From the NCBI GenBank assembly GCA_028282185.1, contig JANQIJ010000243.1:1-8921 (forward strand): a DNA stretch of 8,921 bases, given 5' to 3'. A model generated the notes under the pieces. The model saw only the letters and a program-made list of their open reading frames with translations, ran no database searches and was not told the origin of the DNA. The stretch is from Rhodospirillales bacterium. GTDB lineage: Bacteria; Pseudomonadota; Alphaproteobacteria; Rhodospirillales; Casp-alpha2. The translations under genes and the position numbers were made by a program. Below are positions 1 through 6,110 of this stretch, piece after piece (within the stretch, counting starts at the first letter, position 1; each line of letters opens with the position of its first letter).

Positions 1-179
1 TGAACGGCGATATGTTGCAACCGGGCGAACGGGCGGCCTCCACTTCCAACCGCAACTTCAAGGGCCGGCAAGGCCCCGGCAGCCGGACCCATTTGGTCAG
101 TCCCGCCATGGCGGCGGCGGCGGCCGTCACCGGGCGCCTGACCGACGTCCGCGACCTATTGGATGGAGACGCGGCATGA
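1..179 (+). CDS. leuC: 3-isopropylmalate dehydratase large subunit LeuC, C-terminal fragment
   Basis: Only the last 58 codons are present; reading starts at base 3 and the gene begins upstream of the window. With LeuD the product isomerises 2-isopropylmalate to 3-isopropylmalate in the cytoplasm (leucine biosynthesis). The visible part is the family's signature C-terminus: PGERAASTSNRNF, then GRQGPGSRTHLVSPAMAAAA and VTGRLTDVR. The iron-sulfur ligand cysteines of the family lie further upstream and cannot be checked. Most LeuC proteins I recall have Cys in the GERCAST position where this one has Ala; that Cys is not a cluster ligand, so activity is not expected to be lost. The TGA stop overlaps the leuD ATG in an ATGA junction, which is typical of translational coupling. 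Confidence 0.95.
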   Translation, partial: NGDMLQPGERAASTSNRNFKGRQGPGSRTHLVSPAMAAAAAVTGRLTDVRDLLDGDAA

Positions 180-802
180 GCCATCCGAAAAAGCTGGCGC
201 CGTTCCGAACCTTTGCCGCCCCGGCGGCGCCCATCGACATTCAGAACTGCGACACGGACCAGATCATCCCGGCCCGGTTCCTCCGGTGGTCTGAAAAGGA
301 TCCGGATTTCGACAAGTGCTTCCTGCACGACCTCAGGTTCCATGGGGACGGCTCGGAAAAGGACTTCGTCCTCAACCGGGACGGCTTTCGCGACGCGCGG
401 GTTCTCGTCACGGATCTGAACTGGGGCTGCGGGTCGAGCCGCGAACATGCCGTCGGCGTCCTGGTGGCCAACGGCATCCGGTCCGTCATCGCGCCCTCCA
501 TGGGCGACATTCATTACAACAACTGCGTCAAGAACGGCGTTTTGCCGGTCATCCTCACGGAAAGCGATTGCGCCAAGCTGCGCCGCCAATTGCATGACGG
601 GCCGGGGGCGGAAATCGCCATCGATCTGGAAACCCAAAGCGTCACCGGGCCGGACCAAGCGCGCTATGAGTTCGAGATCGACGAATTCGACAAGCACCGC
701 CTGTTGAACGGCCTGGACGACATCGGCCTGACCCTGGTCCATGAGCCGGAGATCAGCGCCTTCGCCGAGACCTATCAAGCCCGCCGGCCCTGGATGGCTT
801 AG
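176..802 (+). CDS. leuD: 3-isopropylmalate dehydratase small subunit LeuD
   Basis: This is the swivel-domain subunit that pairs with LeuC to form the cytoplasmic isopropylmalate isomerase. The protein is 208 residues, close to the usual length of about 200. Visible landmarks are the N-terminal DTDQIIPARFL (residues 26-36), the active-site segment NWGCGSSREHA (82-92), whose serine/arginine loop contacts the substrate carboxylates, and MGDIHYNNCVKNGVLPV (109-125), a family hallmark. The start is fixed by the 4-base ATGA overlap with leuC. NW replaces the more common NF before GCGSSREHA, a conservative change. No leuB or leuA is in view, so the leucine genes are at least partly split. The gene is intact, and no strong terminator follows it. 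Confidence 0.97.
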   Translation: MSHPKKLAPFRTFAAPAAPIDIQNCDTDQIIPARFLRWSEKDPDFDKCFLHDLRFHGDGSEKDFVLNRDGFRDARVLVTDLNWGCGSSREHAVGVLVANGIRSVIAPSMGDIHYNNCVKNGVLPVILTESDCAKLRRQLHDGPGAEIAIDLETQSVTGPDQARYEFEIDEFDKHRLLNGLDDIGLTLVHEPEISAFAETYQARRPWMA

Positions 803-939
803 GGCGACCTTCGGCTTTCATCGGCGGCTATTTTCAGGACCTGTTCCAGCCCCCTGTCCCAAATGCCGAGTTCATGGGGGTTTTTGGCCCACGAGATATG
901 GCATCGTTGTGGTGCCCGGAGAACACAGAGACGTCACGC

Positions 940-1170
940 ATGATTCCCCAGAAATACGCGCATATTGCTTTTGGTTTCGTTCTGTCGATGCTGATGAGCC
1001 TCGTTGTCTCCGGGGTGTCGACGCTGAGTTCAATCGGGCTGGCCGACGATTTTCTGGGCCTATGGGTCTCGGCGTGGTTGAAAAGTTGGGCCGTGGCGTT
1101 TCCCGTCGTTCTGGTCGTCGCGCCAACGGCCAGAAAAACGGTTGCTAAACTGACGGTCCAACAAGAGTAA
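940..1170 (+). CDS. Small membrane protein, DUF2798 family
   Basis: A 76-residue protein of unknown function that resembles the DUF2798 family in length, layout and motif. It starts MIPQKYAHIAFG and has two predicted membrane helices, about residues 8-32 and 40-62. The second carries the family-like pattern W..AW..SW.VAFPVVL.VAP, and a short basic tail (ARKTVAK) follows. An upstream in-frame ATG at 874 would add 22 residues, but these look unlike the family and lack a ribosome-binding site, so 940 is preferred; GGAGA at 919-923 is rather far away and AGAG at 927-930 is a weak alternative. The gene stands alone between leuD and the convergent LysR remnant. Family assignment is from memory; function is unknown. 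Confidence 0.75.
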   Translation: MIPQKYAHIAFGFVLSMLMSLVVSGVSTLSSIGLADDFLGLWVSAWLKSWAVAFPVVLVVAPTARKTVAKLTVQQE

Positions 1171-1241
1171 TCCCGGTATTGGCAGCGATCTCATTTCGAC
1201 CTGCGCCCGGCCCCACTGCCGTCATTGGGAGCGGAAGGGCA

Positions 1242-1270
1242 GCCGCTGGACAGCCCCCGTTTCCAGCGGC
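1242..1270. terminator. Inverted repeat between convergent genes, possible terminator
   Basis: A perfect 9-base stem, GCCGCTGGA (1242-1250) and TCCAGCGGC (1262-1270), has an 11-base loop. It lies in the 135-base gap between the stop codons of the DUF2798 gene (plus) and the LysR remnant (minus), where a bidirectional terminator would be expected. There is no T tract on either side, so it is not a classical intrinsic terminator. The flanking sequence offers a competing pairing, CAGCCGC (1240-1246) with GCGGCTG (1271-1277). Confidence 0.4.
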
Positions 1271-1305
1271 GCGGCTGTATTCGCCGGGCAGCGGTCCGTT
1301 CGGCC

Positions 1306-2198
1306 TCAGGTATGGCCAGCCCCGGAAAACTCGATCGAGGCCTTCAGCACCGGCGCCAACAAGGCGTTGGGAAACTTGCGCTCGGCGGTGATCGCGTAGA
1401 AGGTCTCGACCACGCCTTCGAGATGCCCCGCTTCAACGAGTTGCTCCGTCGATAGCTCGTCCCTGACGACGACCGGCGGCAGTACGGCGACTCCCACGTC
1501 TTCCCGCGCCAAAAGCCGCATCATCGCCATATCGTCCGCCTCGGCGATGATTTGGGGCCGGATGCCGAGCCGCTGCGCCAGCGCATCGAAACCGATGCGG
1601 ATCGAGCTGTCGGGCGCCGGCAGGATCACGGGGTGCCGGCGCAGCAGGTCGATGACCGATCCGCCTTGGGCCAGACGCGCCGGCGTGGCGATCAGGTTGA
1701 CATGCTGTTCGAACAGCCGGTGGGATCGAAAGGCCGGCGACTGGTCCCGACCGGCCGGTGAATTCAGCAGGACGAGATCGAGGTTGAGCAACTTCAGATC
1801 TTCCAAAAGGGTCTCAGGCGTGCCCGACCGCAGCACGATCCGCGCGTCGGCATCGGCCAGGAGGGGGCGCAGCAGACCGATCTGAAAATTCCGCTCGCCA
1901 TGGCACCGACCCGCAAGGTCGGTTGGGCGTCCGTGGCGCCACTCAGCGCCGCCAGCAGTTCATCCCCGGTCGCGAAGATCGCCTTGGCATGACCGAGGGC
2001 GATCGCCCCCGCTTCGGTCAAGTGCAGCGCCCGCCCCTGCCGGTCAAAAAGCTTCTGCCCCAGTTGGTCCTCCAACTTTCGGATTTGCACGGACAGGGCC
2101 GATTGCGAGACGTTCATCTGCGCCGCCGCGCGGGTCAGGTTACCAACCCGCGCGACGGCCCAGAAATACCGCAGGTGTTTGTAGTTCAGTGCACCCAT
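1306..2198 (-). pseudogene. LysR-family regulator, NhaR-like, broken by a frameshift
   Basis: Two minus-strand frames together give a full LysR protein of about 300 residues. The N-terminal part (2198 to about 1896) has the winged helix-turn-helix: LNYKHLRYFWAVARVGNLT, then AAAQMNVSQSALSVQIRKLE and LGQKLFDRQGR. It resembles NhaR. It runs to LRVGAMAS and then reads out of frame. The rest (about 1890 to 1306) starts NFQIGLLRPLLADADARIVL and contains the effector-binding domain, including LNLDLVLLN and AEADDMAMMRLLAREDVGVA. The break lies at 1889-1896, where relatives as I recall them read MATLSRNFQ. Either one base or seven bases are missing. There is no long homopolymer, so a real lesion is plausible, but a sequencing error is not excluded. 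ATG 2198 was chosen over a TTG at 2234 because it begins the family N-terminus. It is divergent from sbtAB, its likely target. NhaR of E. coli responds to sodium, and SbtA is sodium-coupled; the link is inference. Confidence 0.85.
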
Positions 2199-2318
2199 AT
2201 TGTTATAAAAAATAAAACGAAACGTTCTAAACAATCAATTTTTTTAAAACCAATCCAACCCATATGATCCGCGCCGAACAGCCCAAAGAACACCAACCCC
2301 AACAAACGGACGCACGAC
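2199..2318 (+). promoter_or_regulatory. Divergent lysR/sbtA control region with candidate LysR site and sbtA promoter
   Basis: The lysR-proximal half of this region is strikingly AT-rich. TTAT-N5-ATAA at 2203-2215 fits the LysR-type T-N11-A pattern. A candidate sbtA -10 box, TATGAT (2263-2268), would start transcription near 2275, which places the T-N11-A element around -66, the usual place for LysR recognition sites. The matching -35 is only a T run near 2240-2245, in keeping with an activator-dependent promoter. AACGTT (2221-2226) within GAAACGTTC is a second small palindrome. The leader from 2277 to 2307 is almost all A and C and so probably unstructured. The sbtA ribosome-binding site is weak (CGGA at 2307-2310). 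Confidence 0.4.
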
Positions 2319-3326
2319 ATGGATCTATTGGCGGATTTCGCGCAAACCATCATTGCGCAGTTTCAGAAGCCGACTTTGGCCTTCCTGATCGGCGGCATGG
2401 TCATCGCCGCCCTTGGCAGCAAGCTCGAAATCCCCGACGCCATCTATCGGTTTATCGTCTTCATGCTGTTGATGAAGATCGGTTTGAAAGCCGGCATCGA
2501 GGTGCGGCAGGCGGAACTGGCCGAATTGATTCTGCCGGCGATCATCGCCGCAGTCGTCGGCTGCCTGATCGTCCTCTTGGGCAGATTGACGCTGGCCCGG
2601 CTACCCGGCGTCCGCACCGACGACGCCATCGCGACCTCGGGCCTATTCGGCGCGGTCAGCGCGTCGACGCTGGCGGCGGCCATGATCATCATGGAGGAGG
2701 AGCGTTTCGCCTTCGAGGCTTGGGTGCCGGCGCTTTATCCGTTCATGGATATTCCCGCATTGGTCCTGGCGATCGTTCTCGCCAACCTTCACAAGCGGCG
2801 GGCCGCTGGAGACTCGGTCGCCGCAGTTCGCATCTGGCCGATCATTGCCGACAGTCTGCGGGGCTCCGCCCTGTCGGCGCTGCTGCTGGGGCTGGCACTT
2901 GGCCTATTGACCATCCCCGACCGGGTGCTCGATACGTTCTATGAACCCCTGTTCCGCGGCCTGCTGTCGATCCTGATGCTGGTCATGGGTATGGAGGCCT
3001 ATGCCCGTCTGGCCGAACTCCGCAAGGTCGCGCATTGGTACATCGCCTATGCCTTCGCGGCGCCGGTCCTGCACGGTTTGGTCGCCTTCGGTCTTGGCAC
3101 CGTCGCGCATTACACGACGGGCTTCAGCCCCGGCGGAGTGGTCTTGTTGGCGGTAATGGCTGCGTCGAACTCTGATATTTCGGGGCCGCCGACCCTGCGC
3201 GCGGCGATCCCCACGGCGAACCCCTCCGCCTTCATCGGCTCGTCCACCGGCGTGGGGACGCCGGTCTCGATCGCCATCTGCATTCCGCTTTTTCTCGCCT
3301 TGGCGGAAATCGTCTTTAAGCTCTAA
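2319..3326 (+). CDS. sbtA: Sodium-dependent bicarbonate permease SbtA
   Basis: An integral inner-membrane protein that, by family knowledge, imports bicarbonate with sodium. It is 335 residues, against about 370 in cyanobacterial SbtA; the shortfall is mainly in the central cytoplasmic loop between the two halves, here only about LHKRRAAGDSVAAVR (157-171). The N-terminus matches SbtA closely (PTLAFLIGGMVIAALGS, 18-34). The two halves each carry a broken-helix binding segment: FGAVSAST (110-117) and AASNSDISGPPTLRAAIP (281-298). YPFMDIPALV (140-149) is another hallmark. About ten membrane helices are predicted by eye. It is followed after 38 bases by sbtB, so the two form an operon. In a non-cyanobacterium the bicarbonate could serve autotrophic carbon fixation or anaplerotic carboxylases; nothing in the window decides which. 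Confidence 0.93.
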   Translation: MDLLADFAQTIIAQFQKPTLAFLIGGMVIAALGSKLEIPDAIYRFIVFMLLMKIGLKAGIEVRQAELAELILPAIIAAVVGCLIVLLGRLTLARLPGVRTDDAIATSGLFGAVSASTLAAAMIIMEEERFAFEAWVPALYPFMDIPALVLAIVLANLHKRRAAGDSVAAVRIWPIIADSLRGSALSALLLGLALGLLTIPDRVLDTFYEPLFRGLLSILMLVMGMEAYARLAELRKVAHWYIAYAFAAPVLHGLVAFGLGTVAHYTTGFSPGGVVLLAVMAASNSDISGPPTLRAAIPTANPSAFIGSSTGVGTPVSIAICIPLFLALAEIVFKL

Positions 3327-3364
3327 CCGTGCGAGCAATCGGCAGGCCGAAAGGGAAGACAATC

Positions 3365-3682
3365 ATGAAAACGTTCAAGGCCACGCGCATATCGATCATC
3401 GCGGAGAAGCTGATCCAGAATGGAATCATCCAGATCCTCGATCAGGCCGGCGCCACCGGGTATTCCCTGTTCGAAGGCGGCGGCAAGGGCCAGCACGGCC
3501 TGCACGCGACGCATCACCCGTCGATCGTAGATGACTTCGCGATCGTCAAGGTCGAGGCCATCGTCGCCAGCCGCGAAACGGCCGAGGAAATCGCCCAGCG
3601 GATCGCCGAAGACTACTTCGACACCCAATCGGGCGTGATCTATCTGCACGACGTGGAAGTGCTGCGGCCAGAGAAGTTCTGA
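3365..3682 (+). CDS. sbtB: SbtB, PII-like regulator of SbtA, short form
   Basis: A 105-residue cytoplasmic PII-like protein of the ferredoxin fold, expected to form a trimer that binds SbtA and senses adenine nucleotides (cAMP, AMP, ADP, ATP in cyanobacterial SbtB). Visible parts are KATRISIIAEKLIQNGIIQI (strand 1 and helix 1), GATGYSLFEGGGKGQHG (29-45, leading into the T-loop), ETAEEIAQRIAEDYF (71-85) and SGVIYLHDVEVL (89-100). The protein ends at RPEKF and lacks the C-terminal CGPxGC R-loop known from Synechocystis SbtB, so redox-gated nucleotide hydrolysis is unlikely. T-loop positions that are Arg in Synechocystis appear as His here (GLHATHH). ATG 3365 has AGGGAAG (3351-3357) before it; an upstream frame opening at 3329 would add residues unlike the family. 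Confidence 0.9.
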   Translation: MKTFKATRISIIAEKLIQNGIIQILDQAGATGYSLFEGGGKGQHGLHATHHPSIVDDFAIVKVEAIVASRETAEEIAQRIAEDYFDTQSGVIYLHDVEVLRPEKF

Positions 3683-3721
3683 GCGCTCACCGGTCCGCTC
3701 TTCCCGAGCCCCGAAAGCGAC

Positions 3722-4318
<597 letters not shown>

Positions 4319-4432
4319 GATCCGGTCCCTTATCCAAGGTTGTCAGTGGTCAACGCGACGGCCGATCAATCCGGCGGGACCACGTCATTAAGCGCGTCGT
4401 CTTCCCGGGTGACTTTTGATGCGGTCCGTCCG

Positions 4433-4531
4433 TCAAGCGGTGGGCGCACAGCCCATCCGCTTCAGCACCCGTGTCAGGGTGCTGTCGAGAACCCGCGTGA
4501 CCGCGCATTGAAAAAACAGTTTGCTGAACAT
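4433..4531 (-). CDS. Small ORF of 32 residues, leader peptide or small protein
   Basis: I do not recognise this protein. It begins MFSKLFFQCAV and ends KRMGCAPTA, with the related stretches TRVLDS and TRVLKR in the middle, and has a basic charge and two cysteines. ATG 4531 follows GGGGGA (4536-4541) at 4 bases. A near-consensus promoter (TTGACA, 17 bases, TATTAA) ends about 45 bases before the start codon, so this is the first reading frame of the transcript that continues to the PPOX gene. The coding sequence contains a perfect 8-base stem (4463-4484). It could be a genuine small protein with an amphipathic helix, a translated leader controlling the downstream gene, or a chance frame. The ribosome-binding site and promoter placement argue against chance. 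Confidence 0.5.
   Translation of the reverse strand: MFSKLFFQCAVTRVLDSTLTRVLKRMGCAPTA
4463..4484 (-). repeat. Perfect 8-base stem-loop inside the small ORF
   Basis: CAGCACCC (4463-4470) and GGGTGCTG (4477-4484) pair perfectly around a 6-base loop. The structure would form in the leader mRNA of the PPOX gene, within the codons for STLTRVL. No T tract follows, so it is not by itself a terminator. It may be a translational pause or attenuation element, or a by-product of the repeated TRVL codons. Confidence 0.4.
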
Positions 4532-4575
4532 GGTGTCCCCCGAGAGCTAAGGTTGAACAAGCTGCGTTAAAGAAA

Positions 4576-4604
4576 TTAATAGACCGTTCTGTATATTTTG
4601 TCAA
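4576..4604 (-). promoter_or_regulatory. Promoter of the small ORF/PPOX unit with TetR operator in its spacer
   Basis: On the minus strand, TTGACA (4604-4599) is followed by a 17-base spacer (4598-4582) and TATTAA (4581-4576), a near-ideal sigma-70-type promoter pointing at the small ORF. The spacer and the flank of the -10 box are occupied by the imperfect palindrome AATAGACCGTTCTGTATATT (4578-4597, plus-strand reading; 14 of 20 positions symmetric). A repressor bound there would block polymerase directly. The same sequence recurs before the tetR gene. Confidence 0.7.
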
Positions 4605-4655
4605 TCAGCTTTTTCCTTTGTCGCCAACCTTCCAGGTTATTTATTTTTAGACACT

Positions 4656-4685
4656 TATCCTCGCACCTTCTATCCTCGCGCCTTC
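4656..4685 (+). repeat. Tandem 15-base direct repeat
   Basis: TATCCTCGCACCTTC (4656-4670) is followed immediately by TATCCTCGCGCCTTC (4671-4685), 14 of 15 identical. It lies between the two operators in the non-coding gap 4605-4720, in which I see no gene. A slippage duplication is the simplest reading. Confidence 0.6.
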
Positions 4686-4721
4686 GATTTGCCACAGGTC
4701 TTGAAATTGATCGATGCATCA

Positions 4722-4754
4722 TATAATAGATCGTTCTGTATATTCTATCGGAGG
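4722..4754 (+). promoter_or_regulatory. tetR promoter, second operator copy and ribosome-binding site
   Basis: TATAAT (4722-4727) is a perfect -10 box. Upstream there is TTGAAA (4701-4706, short 15-base spacer) or TCTTGA (4699-4704, 17-base spacer). The operator copy AATAGATCGTTCTGTATATT (4725-4744) overlaps the -10 box and the expected start of transcription. GGAGG (4750-4754) sits 5 bases before the ATG. Autorepression by the TetR protein is the natural reading. Confidence 0.65.
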
Positions 4755-4759
4755 CCGAC

Positions 4760-5341
4760 ATGCCCTCGGCGAAACGTGACCATTTGATCGACACGGCCCT
4801 GCGCCTGTTCAACCGCGACGGTTACCACGCCACCGGCATCGACCGAGTGATCGAGGAAGCCGGCGTCGCCCGGATGACGCTCTACAATCACTTCAAGTCG
4901 AAGGACGAGTTGATCCTGGCCGCCCTGGCCCGGCGTGACGAACGGTTCCTGGCCTGGATCGATGGACGGCTCCGGGCCCTGGCGGAGACGCCCAGAGACC
5001 GCCTGTTGGCGATGTTCGACGCTTTGGGCGAATGGTTTCAATCGGACGACTTTTCAGGCTGCATGTTCATCAACGCCTCGGCCGAATTCGGCCAAGCCGA
5101 CAACCCCATCCATAAGGCGGCGGCGGACCATAAGATTCTGGTCTGGCGCCATTTCCGCGATCTGGCCAAGGCCGCGGGCGCGGCCGACCCCCGCGACCTG
5201 GCCTCCAGCCTGATGCTCCTGGCCGAAGGCGCCATCGTCATGGCCTATGTGGCGGGCCGCAAGGACGCAGCCGCCCAGGCCAGGAAAGCCGCCGGCCAAC
5301 TGATCAAACAAGCAGGCCTCGCGCAAGCGGCCACCGCTTGA
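4760..5341 (+). CDS. TetR/AcrR-family transcriptional repressor
   Basis: A 193-residue cytoplasmic dimeric DNA-binding protein. The N-terminal TetR domain is complete: HLIDTALRLFNRDGYHATGI (8-27), then the helix-turn-helix with IEEAGVARMTLYNHFKSKDE (31-50). The ligand domain carries FSGCMFINASAEF (98-110), a motif shared by many uncharacterised TetR proteins of this length; Cys101 could be a redox- or electrophile-reactive residue, but this is inference. ATG 4760 has GGAGG at 5 bases. The gene is divergent from the small ORF/PPOX unit, and matching operators sit on both promoters, so it most likely represses itself and that unit. The inducer is unknown; a compound handled by the flavoprotein is a reasonable guess. 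It converges on the SBP-like gene, with 28 bases between the stop codons and no clear terminator. Confidence 0.92.
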   Translation: MPSAKRDHLIDTALRLFNRDGYHATGIDRVIEEAGVARMTLYNHFKSKDELILAALARRDERFLAWIDGRLRALAETPRDRLLAMFDALGEWFQSDDFSGCMFINASAEFGQADNPIHKAAADHKILVWRHFRDLAKAAGAADPRDLASSLMLLAEGAIVMAYVAGRKDAAAQARKAAGQLIKQAGLAQAATA

Positions 5342-5369
5342 GCCCCCCCGGCGACAAGATCGACCGCGG

Positions 5370-6098
5370 TCAGTCGTAGGTCGCGACCATCAACCGCCCG
5401 GTCACGCCGTGCTTGTCGATCAAGCTTTGCACGAAGCCATTGGCGATACTTTCGGCGATGAAGTCCTCGCAGAACTGTTTCAAATTCACGTTCGCGGGCT
5501 TGGTGCCGATGGACTGGGTCACCGCCGTGAACCGCCCCGGCAGGACGCGGTTGCCCGGCAATTCCTGAATGTTCTTCTTGAACGCCGGCACCAGCCCCGC
5601 CAGGGCGTCGCAACCGCCGGCCTTGTAAAGCTCGACCGCCCCGGCCAGACCGGTCGCCCGTTCCAGGGTCGCGTGTTGCAGCGACCGGGTCAGATACAGG
5701 TCATAGGCCGCCCGATTGGCGACGGCGATCCTCACCCCCGGCCGGTCCACGTCCTCGGGCTTTTGGAAGGGCGAATCCTCGGGCACGATATAGGTCGCCT
5801 CAATCTCGGTGTAATGCTTGCAGAAGCTGATGGTCTCGGCCCGCTTGGGCTCCGCCGCGATCAGGCAGATGTCCCAGGCATCCTCCGCCAACGCGTCTGC
5901 CACGTCGCCGGGCATGGGATAGCACTTGTATTCGACCTTGAGCCCCAGGCGCTTGGCGATCTCGCCGGACATGTCCGGCGACACGCCGTCCGGGTCGCCG
6001 TTCGCGCGCTCGCCGGTGACGAGCAACATGTTTCCCATGTTGACGCCGACGCGGAGCGTCGTCGGGTCGGTCAGTTCGGCAAGAATGGCGTCGGACAT
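5370..6098 (-). CDS. Solute-binding-protein-like protein (SBP_bac_3 fold) without signal peptide
   Basis: A 242-residue protein with the extracellular solute-binding family 3 fold: LRVGVNMGNMLLV at the N-terminus, GVSPDMSGEIAKRLGLKVEY, then AEDAWDICLIAAEPKRAETI and RIAVANRAAYDLYLTRSLQ. It starts directly with the fold (MSDAILAELTDPTTLRV) and has no signal sequence. A longer form is impossible because TAA lies three codons before the first ATG (6104). ATG 6098 is preferred over 6104 because AAGG (6107-6110) is then at a workable spacing of 8 bases. It should therefore be cytoplasmic. From memory, signal-less relatives are widespread in Proteobacteria and annotated as ABC transporter binding proteins, but their function is unsettled. 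It follows the MFS gene in the same reading frame after a single stop, with no ABC permease or ATPase nearby. It could be an intracellular ligand sensor or carrier for the MFS substrate. Confidence 0.85.
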   Translation of the reverse strand: MSDAILAELTDPTTLRVGVNMGNMLLVTGERANGDPDGVSPDMSGEIAKRLGLKVEYKCYPMPGDVADALAEDAWDICLIAAEPKRAETISFCKHYTEIEATYIVPEDSPFQKPEDVDRPGVRIAVANRAAYDLYLTRSLQHATLERATGLAGAVELYKAGGCDALAGLVPAFKKNIQELPGNRVLPGRFTAVTQSIGTKPANVNLKQFCEDFIAESIANGFVQSLIDKHGVTGRLMVATYD

Positions 6099-6110
6099 TT
6101 TCATTTCCTT

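Noticed and set aside
850..885. Possible intrinsic terminator after leuD: CCCCC and GGGGG followed by TTTTT
   Set aside because: The stem is only 5 pairs with a loop of 21 bases, too weak to support a terminator call.
874..939. N-terminal extension of the DUF2798 protein from ATG 874
   Set aside because: There is no ribosome-binding site before 874 and the extra residues do not look like the family; ATG 940 begins the recognisable protein.
4350..4604. Minus-strand open frame of 84 codons over the PPOX leader
   Set aside because: Its TTG start is the first part of the TTGACA -35 box and it runs through the promoter and operator; the 32-codon frame with a ribosome-binding site is the better candidate.
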